From Desulfobacterium sp. (GTDB lineage: Bacteria > Desulfobacterota > Desulfobacteria > Desulfobacterales > Desulfobacteraceae), in NCBI GenBank assembly GCA_030145245.1, contig JAQYWC010000017.1, positions 62,001-126,000 on the forward strand: 64,000 nt of DNA, given 5' to 3'. A program made the translations under genes and the position numbers. Below, in pieces: positions 1 to 8,209 of this stretch; the first letter of the stretch is position 1; each line of letters opens with the position of its first letter. Under the pieces are notes generated by a model. The model worked only from the letters and a program-made list of their open reading frames with translations. It was not told where the DNA came from and made no database searches.

Positions 1-139
1 ATATACTGATGAGATATAACAAGCAAAATCACCGGGTGGTAAGGGGGTTGCCCATTTATCGAATTAGCAAAAAACGACACCGTTGCTGAGTTCCTGGACA
101 ACTTTTATGGATACGTTTCGGCTAGGTAGGAGGAAAGCA

Positions 140-604
140 ATGCCCATGTCCCATCGAATTTGCGTACTTTTTATCAGCGCGTTGCTCGTGACGTGTAACC
201 ATGGGGAGCCCACGTCTTCCGCACCGTCCTGGGAGTGGCAGCCACTATTGCTCCGGCACCATGAGGGCGAATCTATCGCGCGGGTTGATCTTTCCGCCGA
301 TGGCAGGTGGCTGCTTGCGGCCAGCACACATCACCTGTTGCGGTTGTGGGAGATTGCACCCCGGGCTTTTACTGCCGCCACTATCAGTGCCGATGGTAAA
401 TACGTGATCGCCGGTGGTGAGGACGGGCGCGGTTACCAGTGTTCGTTTGCTGGCGGACCGGGTTATGTTGCCGCTGGTTCTTACAACGGCGATGTCGCTG
501 TCCTTCGGCTGAAAAGGCCTATGTTTACCATAATAATCTGCTTTTTTTTATGCCCGTGGTCGTCCTTGACCGATTCATTCAAAGCCCCTACAATACCTTT
601 ATAG
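140..604 (+). pseudogene. Decayed WD40-repeat lipoprotein-like gene
   Basis: A reading frame with WD40-type blades (segments such as VDLSADGRWLLAAS, LRLWE and ISADGKYVIAGGEDG) follows a short hydrophobic leader ending in LLVTC, an imperfect lipobox. The start at 140 is preceded by an AGGAGG-like site at 129-134. WD40 proteins normally need about seven blades; only two to three partial ones are visible here, and after about residue 130 the translation turns into low-complexity hydrophobic sequence unlike a beta-propeller. This points to a truncated or frameshifted remnant of a secreted WD40 protein. The original partner or function cannot be inferred. Confidence 0.45.
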
Positions 605-807
605 ATATTAAGACGCTGGAATTTTACACAAAAAAAACACTCACCTCTGTTGGGCCATTACAGCTCTGCTGATCCTGTCCGTAATTACTTAAATTTTCTG
701 GTGTCAATATCTGTTTCCGGAAATTTGTTAACCACGGCAATGGATAAAAAGGAAAAGCTGTCAAAAGATGACAGGTAGATAACACCACCCAAAAGAGGAA
801 AGATTCC

Positions 808-1033
808 ATGAAAGCAAGAAAAATTGAAGACGGCATCTACTGGATGGGAGCAATTGACCGGGAAGCAGGCCATTGCCCTTGTGGATATGCTGGTCGGTAT
901 GATTCCCAACCTCAAAGTTGAACTGATTGAACCTTACCTTGCCAAGGGAAGACCATCGGCAACTGATTATAAGGCCCTTGATGACCTGGCTGAAATCATT
1001 GCTTTAAAACATAAGGAAAACGGTTTTATATGA
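808..1033 (+). pseudogene. fprA: Internally deleted A-type flavoprotein (FprA) remnant
   Basis: From the ATG at 808 the frame reads as the N-terminus of an FprA/flavodiiron protein (MKARKIEDGIYWMGAID). After about codon 17 the match is lost. In the +1 frame from about 858 to the stop at 1033 the sequence resembles the C-terminal flavodoxin end of the same family (GKQAIALVDMLVGMIPNL, then KALDDLAEIIALKHKE). The full protein is about 400 residues, so roughly 300 codons, including the diiron lactamase-like domain, are gone and the ends are out of frame. Intact FprA proteins reduce O2 or NO. A ribosome site (AAGAGGAAAG) still precedes the start. Confidence 0.6.
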
Positions 1034-1117
1034 TATTGACCGGCCGGCATTCAGATCCATGGACGTTTCAAAATAAAATTGCTTTACTTAACTTTAGAGA
1101 AGAAAGGGGGTGACCCG

Positions 1118-2686
1118 ATGCAGAGGGAACAGCTGATAACCAAACTAAAAAAAAATCCTGACAAGATATGGGACATTATTGTGATCGGGGGAGGTGCAAC
1201 AGGACTTGGCGTTGCCGTGGATGCGGCGTCCAGGGGGTATTCGACGGTTCTGCTGGAACAATCGGATTTTGCCAAGGGGACATCCAGCAGGAGTACGAAA
1301 CTGGTTCATGGCGGTGTGCGATATCTTGCCCAGGGAGATATCTCACTTGTGCTGGAAGCGTTGCATGAAAGGGGGTTGTTACGCCAGAACGCGCCCCATC
1401 TGGTTAAGAATCAAGCGTTCATCATTCCGAGTTATGACTGGTGGCAAGGCCCTTTTTATAATATCGGGATGAAAGTGTATGACATGATGGCCGGTAAACT
1501 GGGGCTTGGCCCATCGGAAAAAATATCCAAGGAAAAAACCCTGACAGCCATTCCCAACTTGAGTGAAAAACAACTCAATGGCGGCGTGATGTACTATGAC
1601 GGTCAGTTTGATGACGCCCGCCTGGCTGTCAACCTGGCGCAAACTGCCGTAGAGAATGGGGGAATTACTCTCAATTACATGAAGGTGACGGGTTTACTCA
1701 AAGATGAACAGGCGCTGATATGCGGCGTCCATGTAACAGATGTGGAAACCCATGACCGGTATACCCTTAAATCCCGGGTTGTCATAAACGCCACGGGTGT
1801 GTTTGTCGATGATATCCTGCAGATGAATGACCCTGATGCCCCAAAAATAGTCCGGCCCAGTCAAGGGGTTCATATTGTCCTTGATAAGTCTTTCCTCCAA
1901 AGTAAAACCGCGATTATGATTCCTAAAACCTCGGACCAGAGGGTCCTGTTTGCGGTCCCCTGGCATGACAAAGTGGTTGTGGGTACCACCGATACGCCCC
2001 TTGAACAAACCGCCCTGGAACCCCGCGCCCTGGAAACGGAAATCGAGTTTATTTTATCAACCGCAGCACAATATCTGCAAAAGATCCCCCGGAGAAAAGA
2101 TGTTTTAAGTGTCTTTGCCGGACTGCGTCCCCTTGCGGCACAGCAGGATGGTGAACAAAAAACAAGAGAGATATCCCGTAATCACAAACTGATCGTTTCC
2201 TTATCCGGTCTTGTAACGATCACCGGAGGCAAGTGGACCACCTATCGTAAAATGGCGGAGGATACGGTCAACAAGGCGACGCTTGTGGGCGGCTTGCCCG
2301 AAAAGGACTGCGTTACCCGGAATATGCCGATCCACGGGTATGTCAAGAATACGGATTTTGACGCACCCGGGTATTTCTATGGTGCTGACCGTGCGTACAT
2401 CATGGATATTATGTATAAAGACCGTTCTTTGGGTGAAAGACTACACCCGGATTACGAATATACAAAGGCCCAGGTTCTCTGGGCCGTGAGAAACGAAATG
2501 GCCCGCACCATCGAGGATTTTCTCGCGCGCAGGGTCAGGGCGCTTTTGCTGGATGCCCGTGCCAGCATGAAAATGGCACCGGAAGTGGCATCGTTAATGG
2601 CCCGGGAGTTGGGGTATGATCAGGCTTGGGTGAACGCTCAAATCAAGGGGTATCTTGAACTGGCCGGGGGGTATATCCTGGATTAG
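1118..2686 (+). CDS. glpD: FAD-dependent glycerol-3-phosphate dehydrogenase
   Basis: Oxidises sn-glycerol 3-phosphate to dihydroxyacetone phosphate at the membrane, passing electrons to quinone. The N-terminal Rossmann motif (VIGGGATGLG, about residues 22-31) binds FAD. The family signature RSTKLVHGGVRYLAQG follows at about 58-73, the glycine-rich GGKWTTYRKMAED comes late, and a C-terminal helical domain covers about 395-515. The 522-residue length is normal for GlpD. The ATG at 1118 was chosen because AAAGGGGG at 1103-1110 precedes it; the open frame extends 13 codons upstream. It stands alone, without glpF or glpK, so it may serve lipid-derived glycerol phosphate as much as glycerol growth. 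Confidence 0.93.
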   Translation: MQREQLITKLKKNPDKIWDIIVIGGGATGLGVAVDAASRGYSTVLLEQSDFAKGTSSRSTKLVHGGVRYLAQGDISLVLEALHERGLLRQNAPHLVKNQAFIIPSYDWWQGPFYNIGMKVYDMMAGKLGLGPSEKISKEKTLTAIPNLSEKQLNGGVMYYDGQFDDARLAVNLAQTAVENGGITLNYMKVTGLLKDEQALICGVHVTDVETHDRYTLKSRVVINATGVFVDDILQMNDPDAPKIVRPSQGVHIVLDKSFLQSKTAIMIPKTSDQRVLFAVPWHDKVVVGTTDTPLEQTALEPRALETEIEFILSTAAQYLQKIPRRKDVLSVFAGLRPLAAQQDGEQKTREISRNHKLIVSLSGLVTITGGKWTTYRKMAEDTVNKATLVGGLPEKDCVTRNMPIHGYVKNTDFDAPGYFYGADRAYIMDIMYKDRSLGERLHPDYEYTKAQVLWAVRNEMARTIEDFLARRVRALLLDARASMKMAPEVASLMARELGYDQAWVNAQIKGYLELAGGYILD

Positions 2687-2755
2687 GCGTGCTCCTGCAC
2701 ATCAGCAATGGGTACCCATCCAAAAAGGAAAAAAGTCTTTCTGTGTTTTAATTCC

Positions 2756-3295
2756 TTAAAACCAGAATTCAGGGTATTTTCTTGTTTTGCAAAGATTGTT
2801 CACCAAAAGGGCGATAATCAACATGATAAAAGCACTCGCCCCAACAGGTGCCAAAGCATAGTAAAAGCCGAGGTTATGGATCTTTTGACTTCCGATCACT
2901 GCGATCAGGGCCGTTGCACCGCCCGGTGGGTGGAGTGTTTTTGTCGCGTGCATGACGGCGATGGCTGTGGCAACAGCAAAAGCAGATGCAAACCAGAGAT
3001 GGTTGTGAAACAGTTTAAATGCAATTACCCCGATAATGGCTGAAATAATATGACCCCCCATAAGATTCCTCGGTTGGGCCAGGGGACTTTTGACCGCCCC
3101 GTATATGAGCACGGCAGAGGCACCAAATGAACCGATGATAAAGACCAGATCCGTTTCTGCAAAAAGATTGTAATTCAGGAACGCCACGGGCATGATTCCG
3201 CAGAATGCACCCACCCAGGACCAGAATACCTCTGAAAATCCGACGGCCGGCGGGCTTTGCTGTCCGCCCTTCATTTTGTTGAAAAAATTAATCAA
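2756..3295 (-). CDS. HPP-family integral membrane protein
   Basis: A 179-residue membrane protein with about four transmembrane segments and the family signature LHPPGGATALIAVIG at about residues 121-135. HPP proteins are poorly characterised; a plant chloroplast member has been linked to nitrite transport. I place the start at a TTG at 3295 because GGAGAG lies five bases before it and the product begins like other HPP proteins (MINFFNKMKG); the ATG at 3274 is an alternative. The gene is divergent from a cytochrome pair likely to handle nitrite or hydroxylamine, which fits a nitrite-related role, but that is inference. Upstream lies a fragment copied from the start of hcp. Confidence 0.85.
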   Translation of the reverse strand: MINFFNKMKGGQQSPPAVGFSEVFWSWVGAFCGIMPVAFLNYNLFAETDLVFIIGSFGASAVLIYGAVKSPLAQPRNLMGGHIISAIIGVIAFKLFHNHLWFASAFAVATAIAVMHATKTLHPPGGATALIAVIGSQKIHNLGFYYALAPVGASAFIMLIIALLVNNLCKTRKYPEFWF

Positions 3296-3317
3296 AATCG
3301 CTCTCCGTTTGTTGTTG

Positions 3318-3410
3318 TTAAGGCCTTGCAAGGGGGCATGGATAAATGACGTTGTTTTGCCTGATTTGTCTTTTTTTCTTTGCGGTTTCCTGACATTGAA
3401 AACAAAACAT
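3318..3410 (-). pseudogene. Copy of the hcp start region fused to a 30-codon ORF
   Basis: On the minus strand the ATG at 3410 begins [11 protein letters not shown], the same first eleven residues as Hcp. Plus-strand bases 3378-3415 match 9893-9930 at 37 of 38 positions. After codon 11 the frame diverges into an unrelated basic tail and stops at 3318, 22 bases before the HPP start. The GGAGG site and an FNR-like box further upstream are also shared with hcp. It is either the debris of a second hcp copy or a promoter-plus-leader duplication that now drives the HPP gene, possibly by translational coupling. Confidence 0.75.
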
Positions 3411-3482
3411 ATTGACACCTCCCTTTCTTTGGGGGTATCGTTAATTACGAAAATCAATATATCACCATCCAAAGCATAATTT

Positions 3483-3500
3483 CCTTGACCTCTATCAAGG
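3483..3500. promoter_or_regulatory. FNR/HcpR-like operator in divergent HPP/cytochrome promoter
   Basis: CCTTGA-N6-TCAAGG is a perfect six-base inverted repeat. Its core TTGACCTCTATCAA matches the FNR-type half-site pattern (TTGAT-N4-ATCAA) at nine of ten positions, and HcpR sites in deltaproteobacteria are of this kind. It lies between the minus-strand HPP unit and the plus-strand cytochrome start at 3558, so it could control both. The same core occurs upstream of hcp at 10000-10013. Confidence 0.65.
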
Positions 3501-3557
3501 AAATTTATTTTAAAATGCCATCCTAGGGTGGCTTTTCTTAAAGATGGGGCCTTGTAA

Positions 3558-4082
3558 ATGAAAAAATATTTTATAGGCGTTCTACTTGTGGTGGCTGGTT
3601 TTATAATCGCTTTTCCCGTTTTCCTCATGACTAATTTTGCCATGCTCCAGACCTCCACTCCGGAATTCTGCTCCAGCTGTCACGAAATTCAACCGGCCTA
3701 TCGTGAGTGGCAAACATCCAGCCATGCACACAATAAACGTGGGGTTGTGGCCGTGTGCATGGATTGTCACCTTCCGCCGCCGGAGAAAGTCATTAAGTTT
3801 CTCTACGGCAAAACCTACCATGGGTTAAAGGATGTGGTGGGGCATTTTTTGGGCGGGGAATATGACCGGCTTGAGACCCGGAGGGCGGCATCCCAAGGCA
3901 TGGATAACAACAATTGCTTGAGCTGTCACCAGAATCTTCTTTATATCTCCAATCGGAGGGGGGGCATGCTGGCCCACCGGTCGGTTCTCTATCCACGGCC
4001 CGGATATGAGAAGCGGTGTACCGAATGTCACGAAAATCTGGTGCACAACCCCGCACCCCTGTATCAGTTCGCAACGTATTAA
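3558..4082 (+). CDS. NapC/NrfH-family tetraheme cytochrome c (quinol dehydrogenase)
   Basis: A membrane-anchored tetraheme cytochrome of 174 residues. One N-terminal transmembrane helix (about 5-25) is followed by four CxxCH heme sites at 38-42, 67-71, 120-124 and 154-158. Proteins of this family take electrons from menaquinol and hand them to a periplasmic multiheme reductase, here the octaheme protein 48 bases downstream. In NrfH of Desulfovibrio vulgaris the first heme is ligated by Met in a CxxCHxM motif; here the sequence is CSSCHEI, so that Met is Ile. The gene may be closer to the HaoC type that partners epsilon-HAO. The FNR-like box at 3483-3500 probably regulates it. Confidence 0.88.
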   Translation: MKKYFIGVLLVVAGFIIAFPVFLMTNFAMLQTSTPEFCSSCHEIQPAYREWQTSSHAHNKRGVVAVCMDCHLPPPEKVIKFLYGKTYHGLKDVVGHFLGGEYDRLETRRAASQGMDNNNCLSCHQNLLYISNRRGGMLAHRSVLYPRPGYEKRCTECHENLVHNPAPLYQFATY

Positions 4083-4130
4083 CGTAAAACCGTTAAAAAA
4101 TATAATCATCCAAGAAAAGGGGCATAAACC

Positions 4131-5540
4131 ATGAAAAAAATTCTGACGCTTGCATTCTTTTGTTGCGGCATAATGGCTTTATCGGTGTTATGGCTTACGG
4201 GGGGCGAATCGGTTGCCGAAGATCTTCTGAAAGAGAAAGAGTTCAGGATTGAAAGAAGCATGCCCAAGGCGGCGGAGGCCTGTATTCAGTGCCACAAACA
4301 GGAAAATCCCGGGCTGTTTGCGGATTGGGCCCACAGCCGTCATGCCAGCGCCAACATCACCTGTTTCGATTGCCACAGGGCTGACGAGCGGGATCCGGAT
4401 GTGAGTCAGGAGCATTTCAAGCAGTATGAACGCTCGGACAGGGGCGTCTACGGAACCAAAGAGTACCGGTTTCCCGTGACTGCCGCAGTGACTCCCAAGG
4501 ACTGCTCCCGCTGCCACCCGGATGAGGCAAAGCAGTACAGCCTCAGCAAGCACGCCAACACCCTGGAGATTATATGGAAGATCGATCCCTGGCTGAACTC
4601 GGGCATGAACAGCGAAATTGAAAGGAATTCAGGCTGCTACTACTGCCACGGCACCATTCTGGAAATGAAGGACGGCAACCTGGATCCAAACACATGGCCC
4701 AATACGGGCGTAGGGCGGGTTAACCTGGACGGAAGCAAGGGAAGCTGCACCAGTTGCCACACCCGGCATCGCTTTTCAGTTATGGAAGCCAGGAAACCGG
4801 AAGCCTGCGGCCAGTGCCACCTGGGGCCGGACCATCCCCAGATCGAGATCTATACCGAGTCCAAGCATGGTGACATCTACAACACCTTTGGCGATGAGTT
4901 TAATTTCAACGCGGCTGCTGGCACCTGGACTCCGGGGGTTGACTACCGTGCCCCCACCTGTGCCGCTTGCCACATGTCCGGATCGGGAACCGTAATGACC
5001 ACCCACGATGTCACCGAAAGAATCTCCTGGGAGACCCAGGCGCCGCTGACCGTGCGGCCGTCCGAGTTTGCGGCATTTCCCGCCAACAACAACTGGGAGG
5101 TGGAAAGGGACAAGATGAAGGCCGTGTGTATCCAGTGCCACGGCAACAAATGGGTGAACGACCACTACACCAAGCTGGACAAGGTTATTACGGAGTACAA
5201 CGACGTTTACTACAAACCTGCAAAGAAAATGCTGGATACGCTTTACGAAAAAGGCCTTATCACCAAGGAGAGGTATTTTGACGAAGATCCTGAGTTGGAA
5301 TTCTATGAACTCTGGCATTATCCGGGACGCCGGGCAAGGATGGGAACGGCCATGATGGCACCGGATTACGCATGGTGGCACGGGTTCTATGACTGCAAGA
5401 TTGTGTTCAATAAATTCATGCAAGAGGGCAACGAGATGATCAAGCACAACAAAAAAGCGTTCAAGCACACTGAATACCCCAACGCAACCGGGGCTACGAA
5501 ACAGCGTCCCCTGCCCATGCCAATGCCTGCATCCAAGTAA
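4131..5540 (+). CDS. hao: Octaheme hydroxylamine oxidoreductase-family cytochrome (epsilon-HAO-like)
   Basis: A periplasmic protein of 469 residues with a signal peptide (1-29) and eight CxxCH sites at about 51, 78, 125, 169, 206, 226, 277 and 333. Motifs typical of HAO-family proteins are present, including YTESKHG near 241, MTTHDVTERISWETQAP near 289-305, and a C-terminal GTAMMAPDYAWWHGFYDCK. In bacteria that do not oxidise ammonia, such enzymes paired with a NapC/NrfH-type cytochrome are thought to work reductively on nitrite or hydroxylamine. The upstream neighbour is exactly such a cytochrome. Whether the tyrosine that cross-links the P460 heme in oxidising HAO is present needs an alignment. 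A strong terminator follows. Confidence 0.88.
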   Translation: MKKILTLAFFCCGIMALSVLWLTGGESVAEDLLKEKEFRIERSMPKAAEACIQCHKQENPGLFADWAHSRHASANITCFDCHRADERDPDVSQEHFKQYERSDRGVYGTKEYRFPVTAAVTPKDCSRCHPDEAKQYSLSKHANTLEIIWKIDPWLNSGMNSEIERNSGCYYCHGTILEMKDGNLDPNTWPNTGVGRVNLDGSKGSCTSCHTRHRFSVMEARKPEACGQCHLGPDHPQIEIYTESKHGDIYNTFGDEFNFNAAAGTWTPGVDYRAPTCAACHMSGSGTVMTTHDVTERISWETQAPLTVRPSEFAAFPANNNWEVERDKMKAVCIQCHGNKWVNDHYTKLDKVITEYNDVYYKPAKKMLDTLYEKGLITKERYFDEDPELEFYELWHYPGRRARMGTAMMAPDYAWWHGFYDCKIVFNKFMQEGNEMIKHNKKAFKHTEYPNATGATKQRPLPMPMPASK

Positions 5541-5562
5541 TTCAATCGACAGATCCATAAGC

Positions 5563-5598
5563 AAAAAATCCCGTCCACCTGTGTGGGCGGGATTTTTT
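5563..5598 (+). terminator. Rho-independent terminator of the cytochrome operon
   Basis: A 12-pair GC-rich stem (AATCCCGTCCAC with GTGGGCGGGATT, one G-T pair) and four-base loop is followed by T6. The preceding A-run makes it usable from the other strand too. Confidence 0.88.
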
Positions 5599-5690
5599 AT
5601 GAATTTACACCCGTGTGCCAATTTAGTATGGTGGATGGCTGAAATGACTGTTAATACTTGCTTGGGAATTGGGAATTGGGAAAAACAGAG

Positions 5691-8168
5691 ATGGCTTCAA
5701 CACCGTTAGTCAACCATGAATTAGAGCTGGCCAGGGAATTTGTTCAATACACGGACAGCCATATTTTTTTAACCGGCAAAGCCGGCACCGGAAAGACCAC
5801 CTTTCTGCATAACCTTAAAGGGAATTCGGCAAAACGGATGATCATCACCGCTCCCACCGGGGTTGCGGCCATTAATGCCGGGGGGGTCACCCTTCATTCT
5901 TTTTTTCAGCTGCCCTTTGGCCCGTTCATACCCGGCAGCGAGGCCTATGAAAAGAACCGGCAGCGCATGTTCCGGTTCAGCAAGGAAAAAATACGGATCA
6001 TCAAGAGCCTTGATCTGCTGGTGATTGACGAGATCAGCATGGTGCGGGCCGATCTGCTGGATTCCGTGGATGCGGTCCTGCGGCGGCACCGGCGTAATGA
6101 TAAGCCGTTTGGCGGGGTGCAGCTGCTGCTGATCGGGGATCTGCACCAGCTCTCTCCCGTGGCAAAGCAGGAGGAATGGCAGCTTTTGCAGGAACACTAT
6201 GAGTCGGTTTATTTCTTCAGCAGCCATGCCCTTGCCCGGACAGAGCTGTTTACCATTGAACTGAACCATATTTACCGTCAGTCCGACACCCGGTTCATCG
6301 ATTTGCTGAACCGGGTCCGGGACAACCGGCTGGATTCCGTCTCCATCGGGGAGCTGAACCAGCGGTATATTGAAAATTATACGCCTGAAGAGGACCAGGG
6401 GTATATTACCCTGACCACCCACAACAACAGTGCCGACCGTATCAATATAACCCGGCTTGGGGATTTGGCGGGAAAAGAGTATGGGTTTGCCGCTGAGATC
6501 TCAGGGGATTTTCCTGAACACACCTATCCGACCCCGGGCACCCTTATGTTCAAGCTGGGGGCCCAGGTGATGTTTCTTCGCAATGACGCCTCGGGCGAAA
6601 AGCGCTATTACAACGGTAAAATCGGTAAAATAAAGAGCATTACCAGCAAGCAGATCCGTATTGTCTGCCCGGAAGAGACGGATGAGATTGTGGTGGAACC
6701 CGTGGACTGGGAAAACATCAAATATACGGTGAACGAAGAGACCAAGGAGATCCAGGAGGATATCATCGGCAAGTTCAGGCAATTTCCCCTGAAGCTGGCC
6801 TGGGCCATCACCATCCATAAAAGCCAGGGACTCACCTTTGACAAGGCTGTCATCGATGCCAAGGCCGCCTTTGCCCATGGCCAGACCTATGTGGCGTTGA
6901 GCCGGTGTAAAACCCTGGAGGGCATCGTGCTTCGTTCGCCCATCCCTTCCCATGGCATTGACACGGATGAGGCGGTCCTGTGCTTTGATGAAAGGGTGCG
7001 GGAAAATCCGCCATCTGAAACCCGGCTTGAGCGCGCCAAAATATCCTACCAGCAGCAATTGCTGCTGGCGTGCTTTGATTTTCAATTGCTGAACAACCGC
7101 CTTAACTATCTTGCCCGGCTGTTGCAGGGCAACCCCGGCCTGGTTCAGGTGTCGGGCATTGGCGATATGGGCCGGTTGCAGGAGATGGCCCGGGAAACCA
7201 TTTTTCCGGTCAGTGAGAAGTTCAAGCATCAGCTGACCACCCTTTTTTCTGGGACCACCCTGCCGGCATCCGATCACCATATTCTGGAGCGGATTGGCAA
7301 GGCATCCCCATGGTTTGAGGAGAAAATCGCCTCGATTTTTGATGATCTATTGCTGAAAATGCAGGTGGAGACGGACAATAAAGAGCTTGGCAAGAAGATT
7401 GGCAATGCCCTGAATAATCTCAAGCAGGAGATCCTTGTGAAGCGTGCCGGCATCCGATCCTGTGAAAAGGGATTCTCACCGTCCCATTATCTGCGCGCCG
7501 TATCAGAGGCCGAGATGGACTTTGTCCCTGAGAAAGGGAAAAAGCCCCAGTCTCCGGGGTACAGTGAATCAGACATTGAACATGCGGAATTGTTCCAGTC
7601 TCTTAAGGATTGGCGTTCCGCCAAGGCCAAGGAACAAGGCGTTGCTCTTTTTCTGGTCCTCCATCAACGGGTGTTGATTGAGATCGCCGTGGGCTTGCCC
7701 GCCAATGTCGCGGCCCTGAAGAAAATCAAAGGGGTGGGCAAGAAAACCCTGGAGAACTATGGGGACGACCTTTTGGAGATGGTTGTGAGCTATCGCAAGA
7801 AACACGGGATCGAGCAGGTGAAATTGCCGGAGCCCAAGACGGTGGCCGGGGAAAAAGAGGAGACCGGTTCAGACACCAAAACGGTTAGTTTTGATCTGTT
7901 CAACAAGGGGTTGACCATCGATGGGATCGCCGAAGAAAGGGGGCTTGTGGCATCCACCATCCAGAGCCATCTCTGCTTTTTTATCGAAAGCGGTGCCCTG
8001 GAGATCGACAGGCTGATCCCGGCTGATAAACAGGGCGCCATTGAAGCGGCACTTGGGGAGAAGAACTCCTTGAAAGCGGTAAAAAAAGAGCTGGGCGATG
8101 ATTTCTCCTATGGGGATATCAAACTGATGATGGCCCACCTGAAGCGCAAGGGCCTGGCATCAAAGTAG
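5691..8168 (+). CDS. PIF1-like SF1 helicase with HRDC and C-terminal HTH domains
   Basis: An 825-residue DNA helicase. Walker A is GKAGTGKTT at about 29-37 and Walker B is LLVIDEISM near 115. The UvrD_C-type motif HKSQGLTFDKAVID followed by GQTYVALSRCKTLEG near 380-415 is typical of PIF1/RecD2 helicases. A long linker leads to an HRDC domain near 640-710 (ALKKIKGVGKKTLENYGDDL). The last 90 residues contain a winged-helix-like segment (LTIDGIAEERGLVASTIQSH). The family probably unwinds structured or stalled DNA, and HRDC and HTH modules would help bind it. I chose the ATG at 5691; an in-frame TTG at 5658 lies within a repeated GGGAATT tract and is less likely. Confidence 0.85.
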   Translation: MASTPLVNHELELAREFVQYTDSHIFLTGKAGTGKTTFLHNLKGNSAKRMIITAPTGVAAINAGGVTLHSFFQLPFGPFIPGSEAYEKNRQRMFRFSKEKIRIIKSLDLLVIDEISMVRADLLDSVDAVLRRHRRNDKPFGGVQLLLIGDLHQLSPVAKQEEWQLLQEHYESVYFFSSHALARTELFTIELNHIYRQSDTRFIDLLNRVRDNRLDSVSIGELNQRYIENYTPEEDQGYITLTTHNNSADRINITRLGDLAGKEYGFAAEISGDFPEHTYPTPGTLMFKLGAQVMFLRNDASGEKRYYNGKIGKIKSITSKQIRIVCPEETDEIVVEPVDWENIKYTVNEETKEIQEDIIGKFRQFPLKLAWAITIHKSQGLTFDKAVIDAKAAFAHGQTYVALSRCKTLEGIVLRSPIPSHGIDTDEAVLCFDERVRENPPSETRLERAKISYQQQLLLACFDFQLLNNRLNYLARLLQGNPGLVQVSGIGDMGRLQEMARETIFPVSEKFKHQLTTLFSGTTLPASDHHILERIGKASPWFEEKIASIFDDLLLKMQVETDNKELGKKIGNALNNLKQEILVKRAGIRSCEKGFSPSHYLRAVSEAEMDFVPEKGKKPQSPGYSESDIEHAELFQSLKDWRSAKAKEQGVALFLVLHQRVLIEIAVGLPANVAALKKIKGVGKKTLENYGDDLLEMVVSYRKKHGIEQVKLPEPKTVAGEKEETGSDTKTVSFDLFNKGLTIDGIAEERGLVASTIQSHLCFFIESGALEIDRLIPADKQGAIEAALGEKNSLKAVKKELGDDFSYGDIKLMMAHLKRKGLASK

Positions 8169-8203
8169 ATCCGGATTGATCCAAGGACCAATCCGGATTC
8201 TTT
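8169..8203. terminator. Bidirectional hairpin between convergent helicase and hcp
   Basis: ATCCGGATTG (8169-8178) pairs perfectly with CAATCCGGAT (8189-8198) around a ten-base loop. It starts right after the helicase stop and faces hcp, so it can end both transcripts. The T-tract (TCTTTA) is weak. Confidence 0.6.
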
Positions 8204-8209
8204 ATGGAA

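Noticed and set aside
4776-5621. Long minus-strand frame of 281 codons opposite the octaheme gene
   Set aside because: It is the shadow of a GC-rich, Cys/His-rich gene; the plus strand has eight heme motifs and a ribosome site.
5658-5690. Upstream TTG start for the helicase
   Set aside because: The extra 11 codons come from the GGGAATT tandem tract and are not expected at the start of this family.
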